34,278 nt of DNA from Streptomyces sp. WZ.A104 (GTDB lineage: Bacteria; Actinomycetota; Actinomycetes; Streptomycetales; Streptomycetaceae). Numbering within the stretch: position 1 is the first letter of the stretch; each line of letters starts with the position of its first letter. Shown here piece by piece: positions 8,110 to 15,430 of this stretch. The DNA is taken from positions 1 to 34,278 of the forward strand of contig NZ_NWVL01000079.1 of NCBI RefSeq assembly GCF_002382885.1, written 5' to 3'. Position numbers and translations under genes: made by a program. The notes below the pieces were generated by a model. It ran no database searches, was not told the DNA's origin, and saw nothing but the letters and a program-made list of their open reading frames with translations.

Positions 8110-9504
8110 GTGCGCAGCACGGCACACCACGCAGACGTGGTCATCATCGGGGCCGGAATCGCCGGCCTGTCAGCGGCCCACCTGCTGACCGGGGCAGGGC
8201 TCGGCGTCAGCGTCCTGGAGGCAGCACCCCGGGTGGGCGGCCGGCTCGCCACCGACGAGGTGGACGGCTTCCGGCTCGACCGGCTCGGCCCCCTGCTCTG
8301 CTCCTCCTGGCCCGAGCTGACCGGCACCCCGGGGCTCGGCTCCCCGGAGCTGCGGGAGTTCGCGCCGGGGGTGCTGCTCCACAGCGAGGGCCGTCACCAC
8401 CTCACCGGTGACATACGGAGCGCGAGGGGCGCACTCAGGGCAGCGCGCACCCGGTCGAGCGCTCCCCGAACGGCCCGGGCCGCCCGGGGCCCCTGGGCAG
8501 CGCACAGCGCGTACGGGAGCGAGCCCGGGGCTCCGTCACGCGGAGGCGGCCGGAGCGGCGCGGTGACCGGGGCGATCGACCGGGCCCGGCTGGGCGCGGC
8601 GCTGTCGCGGCTGGCGGCCACCCCGGAGGCCCGGCTGCTGGCCCGCCCGGAGCGGACGGCGCACGAGGCCCTGGCCGGCGTCGGACTGCCCGCCCGTACG
8701 GTGGACGGCGTCCTGCGCCCCCTGCTCACCGCGCTGCTCAGCGACCCCGCGCTCACCACGTCCAGCCGGTGCGCCGATCTCGCCCTGCGGGACTACGCGC
8801 GCGGCGGCCTGTGCGTACCGGCGGGCGGCTCCTCGGCTCTGCCGGAGCTGCTGGCCGCCTCGCTGCCACCGGGCACGGTCCGGACCGGGGTGCATGTGAC
8901 GGCCGCCGACATCACCTCCGTACGTACGAAGGAACACGGTGAACTGGGGTGCCGCTCCCTGCTGCTGGCGACCGGGGCGGGGGCCGCGGCCGAGCTGCTG
9001 CCCGGGCTGCGGGTGCCGTCCTTCCACCCGGTGACGGTCCTTCACCACACCGCGCCCGCCGCGCCGCCGACGGGCCGGTCGCTGGTGCTGGACGGTGACC
9101 GGTCGGGTCCGGTGGTGTGCACCGCGGTGATGAGCGAGGTCGACCCCTCGCGCGCACCGGAGGGCCGGACGCTGATCACCTCGACGGTGCTGGGGACTCC
9201 GCCGCCGGACCTGGACCGCTCGGTGCGCGGACACCTGGCGGCGCTGTACAGGACCCCGACGGACGACTGGGAGCTGCTGGCGGTGCATCACGACCCGGAG
9301 GCGGTGCCCGCGATGGAGGCCCCGCACGACCCGCGCCGCCCGGTGCGGGTGCTGGCCGGGCTGTACGTGTGCGGCGACCACCGCGACACGAGCACGGTCC
9401 AGGGCGCCCTGCACTCGGGCCGCCGGGCGGCCGAGGCGATCCTCACCGACCTGGCCGTCACGGGCCCGCACGAAGGGAGCCCCCGGCTGCCGGAGGCGGC
9501 GTGA
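8110..9504 (+). CDS. FAD-dependent oxidoreductase (amine oxidase / protoporphyrinogen-oxidase-like)
   Basis: This is a 464-aa flavoprotein. An N-terminal Rossmann dinucleotide fold, VVIIGAGIAGLSAAHLL (about residues 10-26), is followed by the flavin-monoamine-oxidase block LEAAPRVGGRL. The C-terminal FAD-contact motif GLYVCGDHRDTSTVQGALHSG lies about 415-435. The middle (about residues 105-155) is an Arg/Ala/Ser-rich low-complexity insert that replaces the usual ordered substrate region, so the substrate is unclear. GTG 8110 is chosen because a GGGGAGGGG ribosome-binding site lies 3 nt upstream and the Rossmann fold begins right after. It is tail-to-tail with the NsdA-like regulator gene (15 bp gap). 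Confidence 0.85.
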   Translation: MRSTAHHADVVIIGAGIAGLSAAHLLTGAGLGVSVLEAAPRVGGRLATDEVDGFRLDRLGPLLCSSWPELTGTPGLGSPELREFAPGVLLHSEGRHHLTGDIRSARGALRAARTRSSAPRTARAARGPWAAHSAYGSEPGAPSRGGGRSGAVTGAIDRARLGAALSRLAATPEARLLARPERTAHEALAGVGLPARTVDGVLRPLLTALLSDPALTTSSRCADLALRDYARGGLCVPAGGSSALPELLAASLPPGTVRTGVHVTAADITSVRTKEHGELGCRSLLLATGAGAAAELLPGLRVPSFHPVTVLHHTAPAAPPTGRSLVLDGDRSGPVVCTAVMSEVDPSRAPEGRTLITSTVLGTPPPDLDRSVRGHLAALYRTPTDDWELLAVHHDPEAVPAMEAPHDPRRPVRVLAGLYVCGDHRDTSTVQGALHSGRRAAEAILTDLAVTGPHEGSPRLPEAA

Positions 9505-9519
9505 GGTGCCCCGGCCGGG

Positions 9520-11133
9520 TCAGCCGAGGGCGGCGACCCGGTCGCGGTAGCCACGTACGGCGACCGCGTCCCGGTACGGCTCCAGGCTGCGCTCGAACGC
9601 ACGCACGTACTCCGTGGCGCGGACCGAGCGCATCTCGGCGGCCTGCTGGGCCGCCTCCGCGCCCAGCTGGCAGGCCTGGTCCAGCTCGCCGAGGCCGAGG
9701 CGGGCGGAGGCGAGGACCACCCGGCAGAACAGTCTGCTGCGGGCGTACGCGGGGGCGCTCAGCTGGAGCGAGCGCTCCGCGTGCTGGGCGGCGGTCCGGT
9801 ACTGCTGGAGGTCGCGGTGGCAGTGGCCCAGCTCGTCGGCGAGCTGGGCCTCGTCGAACGCGCGGGCCCAGTGCGGCACCTCGTCGCCGGGGCGGGCGGT
9901 CTCCAGGGCGTGTTCGGCCCGGGTCAGCGCGGCGGTGCAGGAACGTGCCTCGCCGAGCACCCCGTGGCCGCGCGCCTCGACCGAGTGCAGCAGCGCCTGG
10001 ACGAGGGGCGGGGCGGCGGAGCCGATGCCCTGCTGGGCGACGCGGGCGAGCTGCACCGCCTCCCTGCCGTGTCCGAGGTAGACCGCCTGGCGGCTCATCG
10101 TGATCAGCACGTAGGCGCCGTAACCGCGGTCCCCGGCGGCCTGGGCGAGCCGCAGCGCCTGGACGAAGTACCGCTGGGCGAGGCCGTGGGCGGCGATGTC
10201 GTACGAGGTCCAGCCCGCCAGCCGGGTCAGATCGGCGACCGCGGCGAACAGCCGCCGCCCGGTGGCCTCGCCGTACGTGCCCCGGAGCATCGGCTCGGCC
10301 TCGTGCTCCAGATACCGCACGAGGGCCTGCCGGGCGTGGCCGCCGCCGTAGGCGTGGTCGAGGGTGCGGAACAGCTCGCCGACCGAGCGCAGTGCGGCCA
10401 CGTCGCCGCTGCCGACCCGCTGGCCCGGCCCCCGCTCGGTCTGCCGCTGACGCGGGACGACGTGCGGCGCCCCGGAGTGCCCTCCGGCTCCGGACCGGGC
10501 CCCTGCTCCCGGCTGTGCCGCGGCCGAGGGCCCCGGGCCGGGCGGGTGGGTGGCGGCCGGTCCCGAGGGCATGGGACGCAGCGGTCCGCCCGGGCGCGGC
10601 ACGCTCCGGCTCTCGGTGCGCAGTGCCCCGCCCGTACGGCCGGGTGCGGAGGAGACGGTCTGGCGGGTGGCCCCGCCGTCCCGGGCCACCCACTCGTCGG
10701 CCCGGCCGATCAGCCAGTCGCGGCTGGGGACGACGAGTCCGGCCGGGGTGAAGGCGATCTTGCGCAGCTCGGTGTGGGTGCCGGAGTCCTTGCGCCAGAG
10801 CCCGCTGACGATGTCGACGGCCTCGGCGGGGGTGGCGGCGAACTCCAGGCCCGCGTAGACGGGTGCGCAGGCGTCGAGCCCGAGGTCCTGGGCGGAGAGC
10901 CGACGCCCCAGCCGCCGGGTGAAGACCTCGGCGATCAGGGCGGGGGTGGTGCCGCGCGGCTGCTGACCCCGCAGCCAGCGGGTCACCGAGGTCTTGTCGT
11001 ACCGCAGGTCGAGGCCGTGTTCGAGGCCGAGCTGATCGACCCGGCGGGCCAGGCCCGCGTGGGAGAACCCGGCTTCCGCGATGAGTGAGGCGAGGCGGCG
11101 GTTGGGCGTGCGCTGCGGGGGTCGTTCCGACAT
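9520..11133 (-). CDS. HTH plus tetratricopeptide regulator, NsdA-like
   Basis: This 537-aa protein has an N-terminal XRE-like helix-turn-helix (residues about 10-75: FSHAGLARRVDQLG, YDKTSVTRWLRGQQPRG, ALIAEVFTRRLGR), a Pro/Gly-rich disordered stretch (about 165-240) and a long helical C-terminal half. That half has TPR-like repeats (residues about 250-520, such as AVQLARVAQQGI, AAQHAERSLQL, ACQLGAEAAQQ). The architecture matches the Streptomyces NsdA/NsdB family, regulators that repress antibiotic production and development in S. coelicolor. Whether this member does so is not known. ATG 11133 has only a distant AGGAG (12 nt upstream). It is divergent from lipB across 301 bp. Confidence 0.8.
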   Translation of the reverse strand: MSERPPQRTPNRRLASLIAEAGFSHAGLARRVDQLGLEHGLDLRYDKTSVTRWLRGQQPRGTTPALIAEVFTRRLGRRLSAQDLGLDACAPVYAGLEFAATPAEAVDIVSGLWRKDSGTHTELRKIAFTPAGLVVPSRDWLIGRADEWVARDGGATRQTVSSAPGRTGGALRTESRSVPRPGGPLRPMPSGPAATHPPGPGPSAAAQPGAGARSGAGGHSGAPHVVPRQRQTERGPGQRVGSGDVAALRSVGELFRTLDHAYGGGHARQALVRYLEHEAEPMLRGTYGEATGRRLFAAVADLTRLAGWTSYDIAAHGLAQRYFVQALRLAQAAGDRGYGAYVLITMSRQAVYLGHGREAVQLARVAQQGIGSAAPPLVQALLHSVEARGHGVLGEARSCTAALTRAEHALETARPGDEVPHWARAFDEAQLADELGHCHRDLQQYRTAAQHAERSLQLSAPAYARSRLFCRVVLASARLGLGELDQACQLGAEAAQQAAEMRSVRATEYVRAFERSLEPYRDAVAVRGYRDRVAALG

Positions 11134-11434
11134 CAGCTGTACGGTCTCCTGCCTTCGGGGCCGGACGGTCAGCCCTCATGGGAACGGCGCGAATTTAGCG
11201 GCCACTGGGGCGGCCACAGCCACCCTTTGCTCCACGTTCATCCGATCGTGTGAGGATTACGGACAGAGCTGACGGAAGGGACGGGGCCTCCCTCAGGTCA
11301 CGCAAGCGCGCTCCACCTGCCGGTGGGCCGGCCGGGTGACGGTCGTACAGTGGATGCGGGCGCGATCAGTGCAAGGTGCCGTCATCCCGGGGACACCCCT
11401 CCGGGCACGCGGTGCCCCACGTAGGGAGGCATCT
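11134..11434. other. Divergent regulatory region between the NsdA-like gene and lipB
   Basis: This 301-bp gap holds no convincing gene. On the minus strand TAAATT (plus 11192-11197) is the best -10 for the NsdA-like gene. On the plus strand TACAGT (11346-11351) is a possible -10 for lipB, with a leader of about 77 nt ending in the strong GGGAGG site. No clear -35 hexamer or operator dyad was found. Confidence 0.35.
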
Positions 11435-12244
11435 GTGAGCGAGCTGCGGTTCGCCCGTCTGGGCTTCGGCGAACAGGCCGTCGAGTACACGGAGGCATGG
11501 CAGAAGCAGCGCGAGGTGCACGCGGCCCGGTTCGAGGACCGGGTGCCGGACACCTGCCTGCTTCTGGAGCACCCGCCCGTCTACACGGCGGGCCGCCGCA
11601 CCGCCGACAGCGAACGCCCGCTGGACGGCACCCCGGTCATCGACGTGGACCGCGGCGGGAAGATCACCTGGCACGGTCCGGGGCAGCTCGTCGGCTACCC
11701 GATCCAGAAGCTGCCGCGTCCGGTCGATGTCGTGGCGCACGTCCGCCGCCTGGAGGACGCGCTGATCCGCACGGCCGCCGACTTCGGCGTGGAGACCTCC
11801 CGGGTGGAGGGCCGCAGCGGCGTCTGGGTGCTCGGCGACCCGGTCGAGCAGCGGCCGATGCTGGGCGGGCTCTCCCTGGACTTCGACCCGAGGCTCCAGG
11901 ACGAGGAGTTCGACGCGCGGCTGAACGGCCCGGAGTACGCCCCGTCCAACGCCGGCCAGCGCCGCGAGGACCGCAAGCTGGCCGCGATCGGCATCCGGGT
12001 CGCCAAGGGCGTGACGATGCACGGCTTCTCGCTCAACGTGAACCCGGACAACACCTGGTTCGACCGGATCGTGCCGTGCGGCATCCGCGACGCGGGCGTC
12101 ACCTCCCTCGCCAACGAGCTGGGCCGGGACGTCACCATCGAGGAGGTGCTGCCGGTCGTCGAGAAGCACCTGCGGGACATCCTGGAGAACGCGGAGCTCG
12201 CACCGAGGACGGTCGAGCCGCGGAAGGCCGCGGCCCCGGCGTAG
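11435..12244 (+). CDS. lipB: Octanoyltransferase LipB
   Basis: LipB transfers octanoate from acyl carrier protein to the lipoyl-domain lysine of E2 and glycine-cleavage H proteins, the first step of endogenous lipoate synthesis. The protein has 269 aa. The family signature GKITWHGPGQLVGYPI is present around residue 70, KLAAIGIRVAKGVTMHGFSLNV follows, and the catalytic Cys215 lies in IVPCGIRDAG. GTG 11435 is chosen over an in-frame ATG 99 bp upstream because GGGAGG (11424-11429) is 5 nt away and the family N-terminus SELRFARLGFG begins there. It is followed by lipA, with a perfect hairpin between them. Confidence 0.97.
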   Translation: MSELRFARLGFGEQAVEYTEAWQKQREVHAARFEDRVPDTCLLLEHPPVYTAGRRTADSERPLDGTPVIDVDRGGKITWHGPGQLVGYPIQKLPRPVDVVAHVRRLEDALIRTAADFGVETSRVEGRSGVWVLGDPVEQRPMLGGLSLDFDPRLQDEEFDARLNGPEYAPSNAGQRREDRKLAAIGIRVAKGVTMHGFSLNVNPDNTWFDRIVPCGIRDAGVTSLANELGRDVTIEEVLPVVEKHLRDILENAELAPRTVEPRKAAAPA

Positions 12245-12269
12245 TACCGGCCGGTGTTACCGGCCGGTA
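12245..12269 (+). terminator. Hairpin between lipB and lipA
   Basis: A perfect 10-bp stem, TACCGGCCGG/CCGGCCGGTA with loop TGTTA, begins immediately after the lipB TAG. It could terminate or attenuate read-through, so that lipA depends partly on its own promoter in the next 147 bp. Confidence 0.6.
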
Positions 12270-12416
12270 GAACGGGCCGCCGCGGGCGACCGGGGAATAG
12301 CCTCCGTCGGCCACAGGTTGGCCGGGCGTAAGACCGTTTGATTTACGGGCGTACCCTGGTGTTCGCCGAAGAATCCCATGCGAATCCCACGCAGCAGAAA
12401 GCAAAGGGGAGCCGGA

Positions 12417-13397
12417 GTGTCCGCTGTCGCACCCGACGGGCGCAAGATGCTGCGCCTGGAGGTCCGGAACAGCCAGACCCCCATCGAGCGCAAGCCCGAG
12501 TGGATCAAAACGCGGGCGAAGATGGGCCCCGAGTACAAGCAGCTGCAGAATCTCGTGAAGGGCGAGGGGCTGCACACGGTCTGCCAGGAGGCGGGCTGCC
12601 CCAACATCTTCGAGTGCTGGGAGGACCGCGAGGCCACCTTCCTCATCGGCGGTGACCAGTGCACGCGGCGCTGTGACTTCTGCCAGATCGACACGGGCAA
12701 GCCGCAGGCGCTGGACCGTGACGAGCCGCGCCGCGTCGGCGAGTCGGTCGTCACGATGGACCTGAACTACGCCACCATCACCGGCGTCGCCCGCGACGAC
12801 CTGGAGGACGGCGGCGCCTGGCTGTACGCCGAGACGGTCCGCCAGATCCACACGCTCACCGCGGAGCGGGAGGCAGGCGCGACCAAGGTCGAGCTGCTGA
12901 TCCCCGACTTCAACGCGGAGCCCGAGCAGCTCGCCGAGGTCTTCTCCTCGCGCCCCGAGGTGCTCGCGCACAACGTGGAGACGGTGCCGCGCATCTTCAA
13001 GCGGATCCGCCCCGGTTTCCGCTACGAGCGTTCCCTGGAGGTCATCACGCGGGCCCGCGAGGCCGGCCTGGTGACCAAGTCGAACCTGATCCTCGGCATG
13101 GGCGAGACCCGCGAGGAAGTCAGCGAGGCGCTCCAGGACCTGTACGACGCGGGTTGCGAGCTCATCACGATTACGCAGTACCTGCGGCCCACCGTGCGGC
13201 ACCACCCGGTCGAGCGCTGGGTGAAGCCGCACGAGTTCGTCGAGCTGAAGGACGAGGCCGACGCGATCGGCTACTCCGGTGTGATGTCGGGTCCGCTGGT
13301 GCGCTCCTCGTACCGCGCGGGCCGTCTCTTCCAGCAGGCGATGGACGCGCGCGGCGCGGCCGCCGCCGGGAGCGCCCCGGCGGCCCGGGCCGTGTGA
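12417..13397 (+). CDS. lipA: Lipoyl synthase LipA (radical SAM)
   Basis: LipA inserts two sulfurs into the octanoyl chain on E2 and H proteins. The 326-aa protein carries both iron-sulfur motifs: the auxiliary cluster cysteines C56, C61 and C67 (TVCQEAGCPNIFEC) and the radical-SAM triad C82, C86 and C89 (CTRRCDFC). The C-terminal RSSY motif (SGPLVRSSYRAG), whose serine ligates the auxiliary cluster, is also present. GTG 12417 is chosen over an in-frame ATG 39 bp upstream because AAGGGGA lies 6 nt before it and the family N-terminus is SAVAPDGRKMLRLEVRN. A terminator follows. It acts with LipB on the 2-oxoacid dehydrogenase E2 encoded at the left edge. Confidence 0.98.
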   Translation: MSAVAPDGRKMLRLEVRNSQTPIERKPEWIKTRAKMGPEYKQLQNLVKGEGLHTVCQEAGCPNIFECWEDREATFLIGGDQCTRRCDFCQIDTGKPQALDRDEPRRVGESVVTMDLNYATITGVARDDLEDGGAWLYAETVRQIHTLTAEREAGATKVELLIPDFNAEPEQLAEVFSSRPEVLAHNVETVPRIFKRIRPGFRYERSLEVITRAREAGLVTKSNLILGMGETREEVSEALQDLYDAGCELITITQYLRPTVRHHPVERWVKPHEFVELKDEADAIGYSGVMSGPLVRSSYRAGRLFQQAMDARGAAAAGSAPAARAV

Positions 13398-13437
13398 GTC
13401 CGCTCACCGGGCCCACCGCCCCGTCATGACACCACCC

Positions 13438-13485
13438 GAGCGGTCCGTGCGCTACCCGCAGGTAGGGGACGCGTACGGACCGCTC
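13438..13485 (+). terminator. Terminator hairpin after lipA
   Basis: A 15-bp stem with one G-U wobble (13438-13452 with 13471-13485) is closed by an 18-nt loop that itself contains TACC/GGTA. It lies 40 nt after the lipA stop. Confidence 0.65.
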
Positions 13486-13523
13486 CGGCGTGCGCGGCAC
13501 CGGAATGAAGGTTTCATTGGTGT

Positions 13524-13552
13524 TTGACCGACCGGTCATGCGCTGGTAACAC
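13524..13552 (+). promoter_or_regulatory. Sigma-70-type (HrdB-like) promoter of the 66-aa gene
   Basis: TTGACC (13524-13529), a 17-bp spacer and TAACAC (13547-13552) make a good housekeeping promoter. It implies a leader of roughly 107 nt before ATG 13666. Confidence 0.55.
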
Positions 13553-13665
13553 CGAGCAGTGACCCTAGGTACACATACGGCGGCGCTCCCCGCAGCCGCC
13601 GTCACTGATTCCCGTACTCAGTCCGCGCCCGGGGTCGGCGCATCCTTCCGAGGGGGAACACCACG

Positions 13666-13866
13666 ATGCAGGCCGCACCGGTCCGTGCTCACGCTCTTCC
13701 GTCCGTCACCACCGCCCTGCGCGCCGTCGAGTCGCTGCTGCTGAGCGGCGGCCAGCGCACCGCCCGCCGCAACGCCTGGACGGCCGTCCTGGAGGACCGC
13801 CGCCGCGCCAAGGACCGGGTGGAGGCCCAGCACGTCCTGGAGGCCGTGGCCGACCACCGTTCCTAG
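13666..13866 (+). CDS. Small conserved hypothetical protein (66 aa)
   Basis: This is a 66-aa basic, helical protein with no recognised domain. The N-terminus is hydrophobic and mixed (AAPVRAHALPSVTTALRAVE); the rest is charged and predicted helical (RRNAWTAVLEDRRRAKDRVE). It has a well-formed promoter upstream, a GGGGGAAC ribosome-binding stretch about 7 nt before ATG, and Streptomyces-like codon use. I recall a similar small ORF between lipA and the DUF4191 gene in other Streptomyces, which supports reality. Function is unknown. Confidence 0.75.
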   Translation: MQAAPVRAHALPSVTTALRAVESLLLSGGQRTARRNAWTAVLEDRRRAKDRVEAQHVLEAVADHRS

Positions 13867-13883
13867 GTCGCTCCCCCGCCACG

Positions 13884-13889
13884 TAAACT
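13884..13889 (+). promoter_or_regulatory. -10 element of a leaderless promoter (DUF4191 gene)
   Basis: TAAACT ends 7 nt before ATG 13897. No Shine-Dalgarno sequence is present between them. Confidence 0.5.
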
Positions 13890-13896
13890 TCTGTTT

Positions 13897-14604
13897 ATGG
13901 CGAGGAAGGCAAAAACCGAAGGCGCGGACAGCGCCGAGAACGCAGGGCGACTCAAGCAGATCGCCCTGACCTACAAGATGACCAGGCGGACCGACAGCAA
14001 GATCGGTCTTGTTATCGCAGGTGTCGGAATCGTCACGTTCGGTGTCCTCCTCGGCATCGGCTTCGCGATCGGGCACCCGGTCTATCTGGGCATCCTGGGC
14101 TTCGTCCTGGCCGTCCTCGCGATGGCGATCGTCTTCGGCCGACGCGCCGAGCGGGCGGCCTTCGGGCAGATGGAGGGCCAGCCGGGAGCGGCGGCCGCCG
14201 TCCTGGACCGGATCGGGCGCGGCTGGACCACCACCCCCGCGGTGGCGATGAACCGCAGCCAGGACGTCGTCCACCGGGCGGTCGGCAAGGCCGGCATCGT
14301 CCTGGTGGCCGAGGGCAACCCGAACCGGGTGAAGGGCCTGCTGGCGGCCGAGAAGAAGAAGATGGCCCGCATCGTGGTGGACGTGCCGGTGCACGACATC
14401 ATCGTCGGCAACGGCGAGGGCCAGGTGCCGCTGAAGAAGGTCCGCACCAAGATGCTGAAGCTCCCCCGCGTGCTCACCGGCCCCCAGGTGACCTCCACCA
14501 ACGACCGGCTGCGCGCGATGGGCGACCTGATGAGCAACATGCCGCTGCCGAAGGGCCCGATGCCGAAGGGCATGCGGATGCCGCGCGGCGGAAAGATGCG
14601 CTGA
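13897..14604 (+). CDS. DUF4191 integral membrane protein
   Basis: This 235-aa protein has a short basic N-terminus, two adjacent transmembrane helices (about residues 41-60, IGLVIAGVGIVTFGVLLGIG, and 65-86, YLGILGFVLAVLAMAIVFG) and a cytosolic C-terminal domain with IVVDVPVHDIIVGNGEGQVPL. The tail is Pro/Met/Lys-rich (GPMPKGMRMPRGGKMR). This matches DUF4191, a conserved actinobacterial family next to lipA, whose function is not established. It is probably leaderless. It shares a bidirectional terminator with the convergent RDD gene. Confidence 0.93.
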   Translation: MARKAKTEGADSAENAGRLKQIALTYKMTRRTDSKIGLVIAGVGIVTFGVLLGIGFAIGHPVYLGILGFVLAVLAMAIVFGRRAERAAFGQMEGQPGAAAAVLDRIGRGWTTTPAVAMNRSQDVVHRAVGKAGIVLVAEGNPNRVKGLLAAEKKKMARIVVDVPVHDIIVGNGEGQVPLKKVRTKMLKLPRVLTGPQVTSTNDRLRAMGDLMSNMPLPKGPMPKGMRMPRGGKMR

Positions 14605-14634
14605 CGGCGGACGTACGCGACGTAGACGTGGGCG

Positions 14635-14683
14635 ACATGCGAGGCGGCCCCGGACCATGACGGTCCGGGGCCGCCTCGCATGT
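14635..14683. terminator. Bidirectional terminator between DUF4191 and RDD genes
   Basis: A perfect 22-bp stem (14635-14656 with 14662-14683) with a 5-nt loop lies between two convergent genes. It is the strongest hairpin in the window. Confidence 0.85.
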
Positions 14684-14741
14684 ACGGGTCGGGCTCGTCG
14701 CGTACGCGTCGGCTCGCCGCCGCATCCGGGCTGTGTCCGGG

Positions 14742-15209
14742 CTACATCCGGACCTGCACGGCGCGCCCGAGGCGGTCGTGCAGTCCTCGCCCGTCGCGGT
14801 CCCAGACCAGCGCGGGGATGGCGAGCAGGAGCAGGAGGGTCCGCAGGACCACGCGCCCGAAGCCGAGTCGGCCGCCGTCCTCGGAGATGACGCGCAGCCC
14901 GAGCAGGCGCTTGCCCGGGGTGCAGCCGATGGTCCCGACGGTGGCGAGGCTGAGCACGAGGAAGATCCCGAGCGCCCAGTTCCCCGCCGCCTGCTGGTCA
15001 CCGCGAGCGAACAGCCCGTATGCGATCACCATGCAGAGCGACCAGTCGATGAAGAGGGCCCCGAAGCGCCGTCCGAGCGGCGCGACCGAGCCGGGCCCGC
15101 GCTCGGGCAGCCCGAGCCCCTTGCCCCGGTAGCCGAAGTCGGCGCCCATCTCCTCGGCGGCCGCGCGGGGCCCCGAGAGCCACGATCCGATTGCTTGCCT
15201 GTTGTCCAC
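14742..15209 (-). CDS. RDD-family membrane protein
   Basis: This 155-aa protein has the RDD family layout. The Arg-rich entry RRFGALFIDWSLCMVIAYGLF begins the first membrane helix (about residues 46-68). A second hydrophobic segment follows (ALGIFLVLSLATVGTI), then CTPGKRLLGLRV with its conserved Gly-Lys-Arg turn, a third segment (LLLLLAIPALVW), and the closing HDRLGRAVQV. RDD proteins have been proposed as small-molecule or ion transporters; no substrate can be assigned. The start is GTG 15209, supported by a -10 hexamer 6 nt upstream. It is divergent from glnA. Confidence 0.92.
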   Translation of the reverse strand: MDNRQAIGSWLSGPRAAAEEMGADFGYRGKGLGLPERGPGSVAPLGRRFGALFIDWSLCMVIAYGLFARGDQQAAGNWALGIFLVLSLATVGTIGCTPGKRLLGLRVISEDGGRLGFGRVVLRTLLLLLAIPALVWDRDGRGLHDRLGRAVQVRM

Positions 15210-15215
15210 CCGTCC

Positions 15216-15221
15216 ACGGTA
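15216..15221 (-). promoter_or_regulatory. -10 element of a leaderless promoter (RDD gene)
   Basis: On the minus strand TACCGT is followed by GGACGG and then GTG 15209, a 6-nt spacing. Confidence 0.45.
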
Positions 15222-15295
15222 CTGCGCCGGTATCCGGCCCCGGCCGGGCGGGGCACCGCATCGGGCCGCGGAGATGCCGCCGACCCTCGCCCCGG

Positions 15296-15333
15296 TTAAC
15301 TTGGGCGAAACAAATGGGTCATGCTTGAGAAAT
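15296..15333 (+). promoter_or_regulatory. GlnR-binding box (double site) of glnA
   Basis: TTAAC-N6-GAAAC-N6-GTCAT-N6-GAAAT matches the actinobacterial GlnR a-site/b-site pattern gTnAC-N6-GaAAC repeated twice, with exact 6-bp spacings throughout. It lies about 100 bp before glnA. TATGGT at 15344-15349 is a possible -10 element just downstream, consistent with activation under nitrogen limitation. Confidence 0.85.
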
Positions 15334-15430
15334 CACGCCTGCCTATGGTCGGGTCCAGCGTGTGCCACCGCACTGGCCGCACCACGAGCTACAACCCCGT
15401 CCCTCCCGGGCCGGGAGTAGGAGGAGTTGG

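Noticed and set aside
11336..11434. Longer lipB N-terminus from ATG 11336
   Set aside because: No ribosome-binding site; the extension is not family-like, whereas GTG 11435 has GGGAGG 5 nt upstream.
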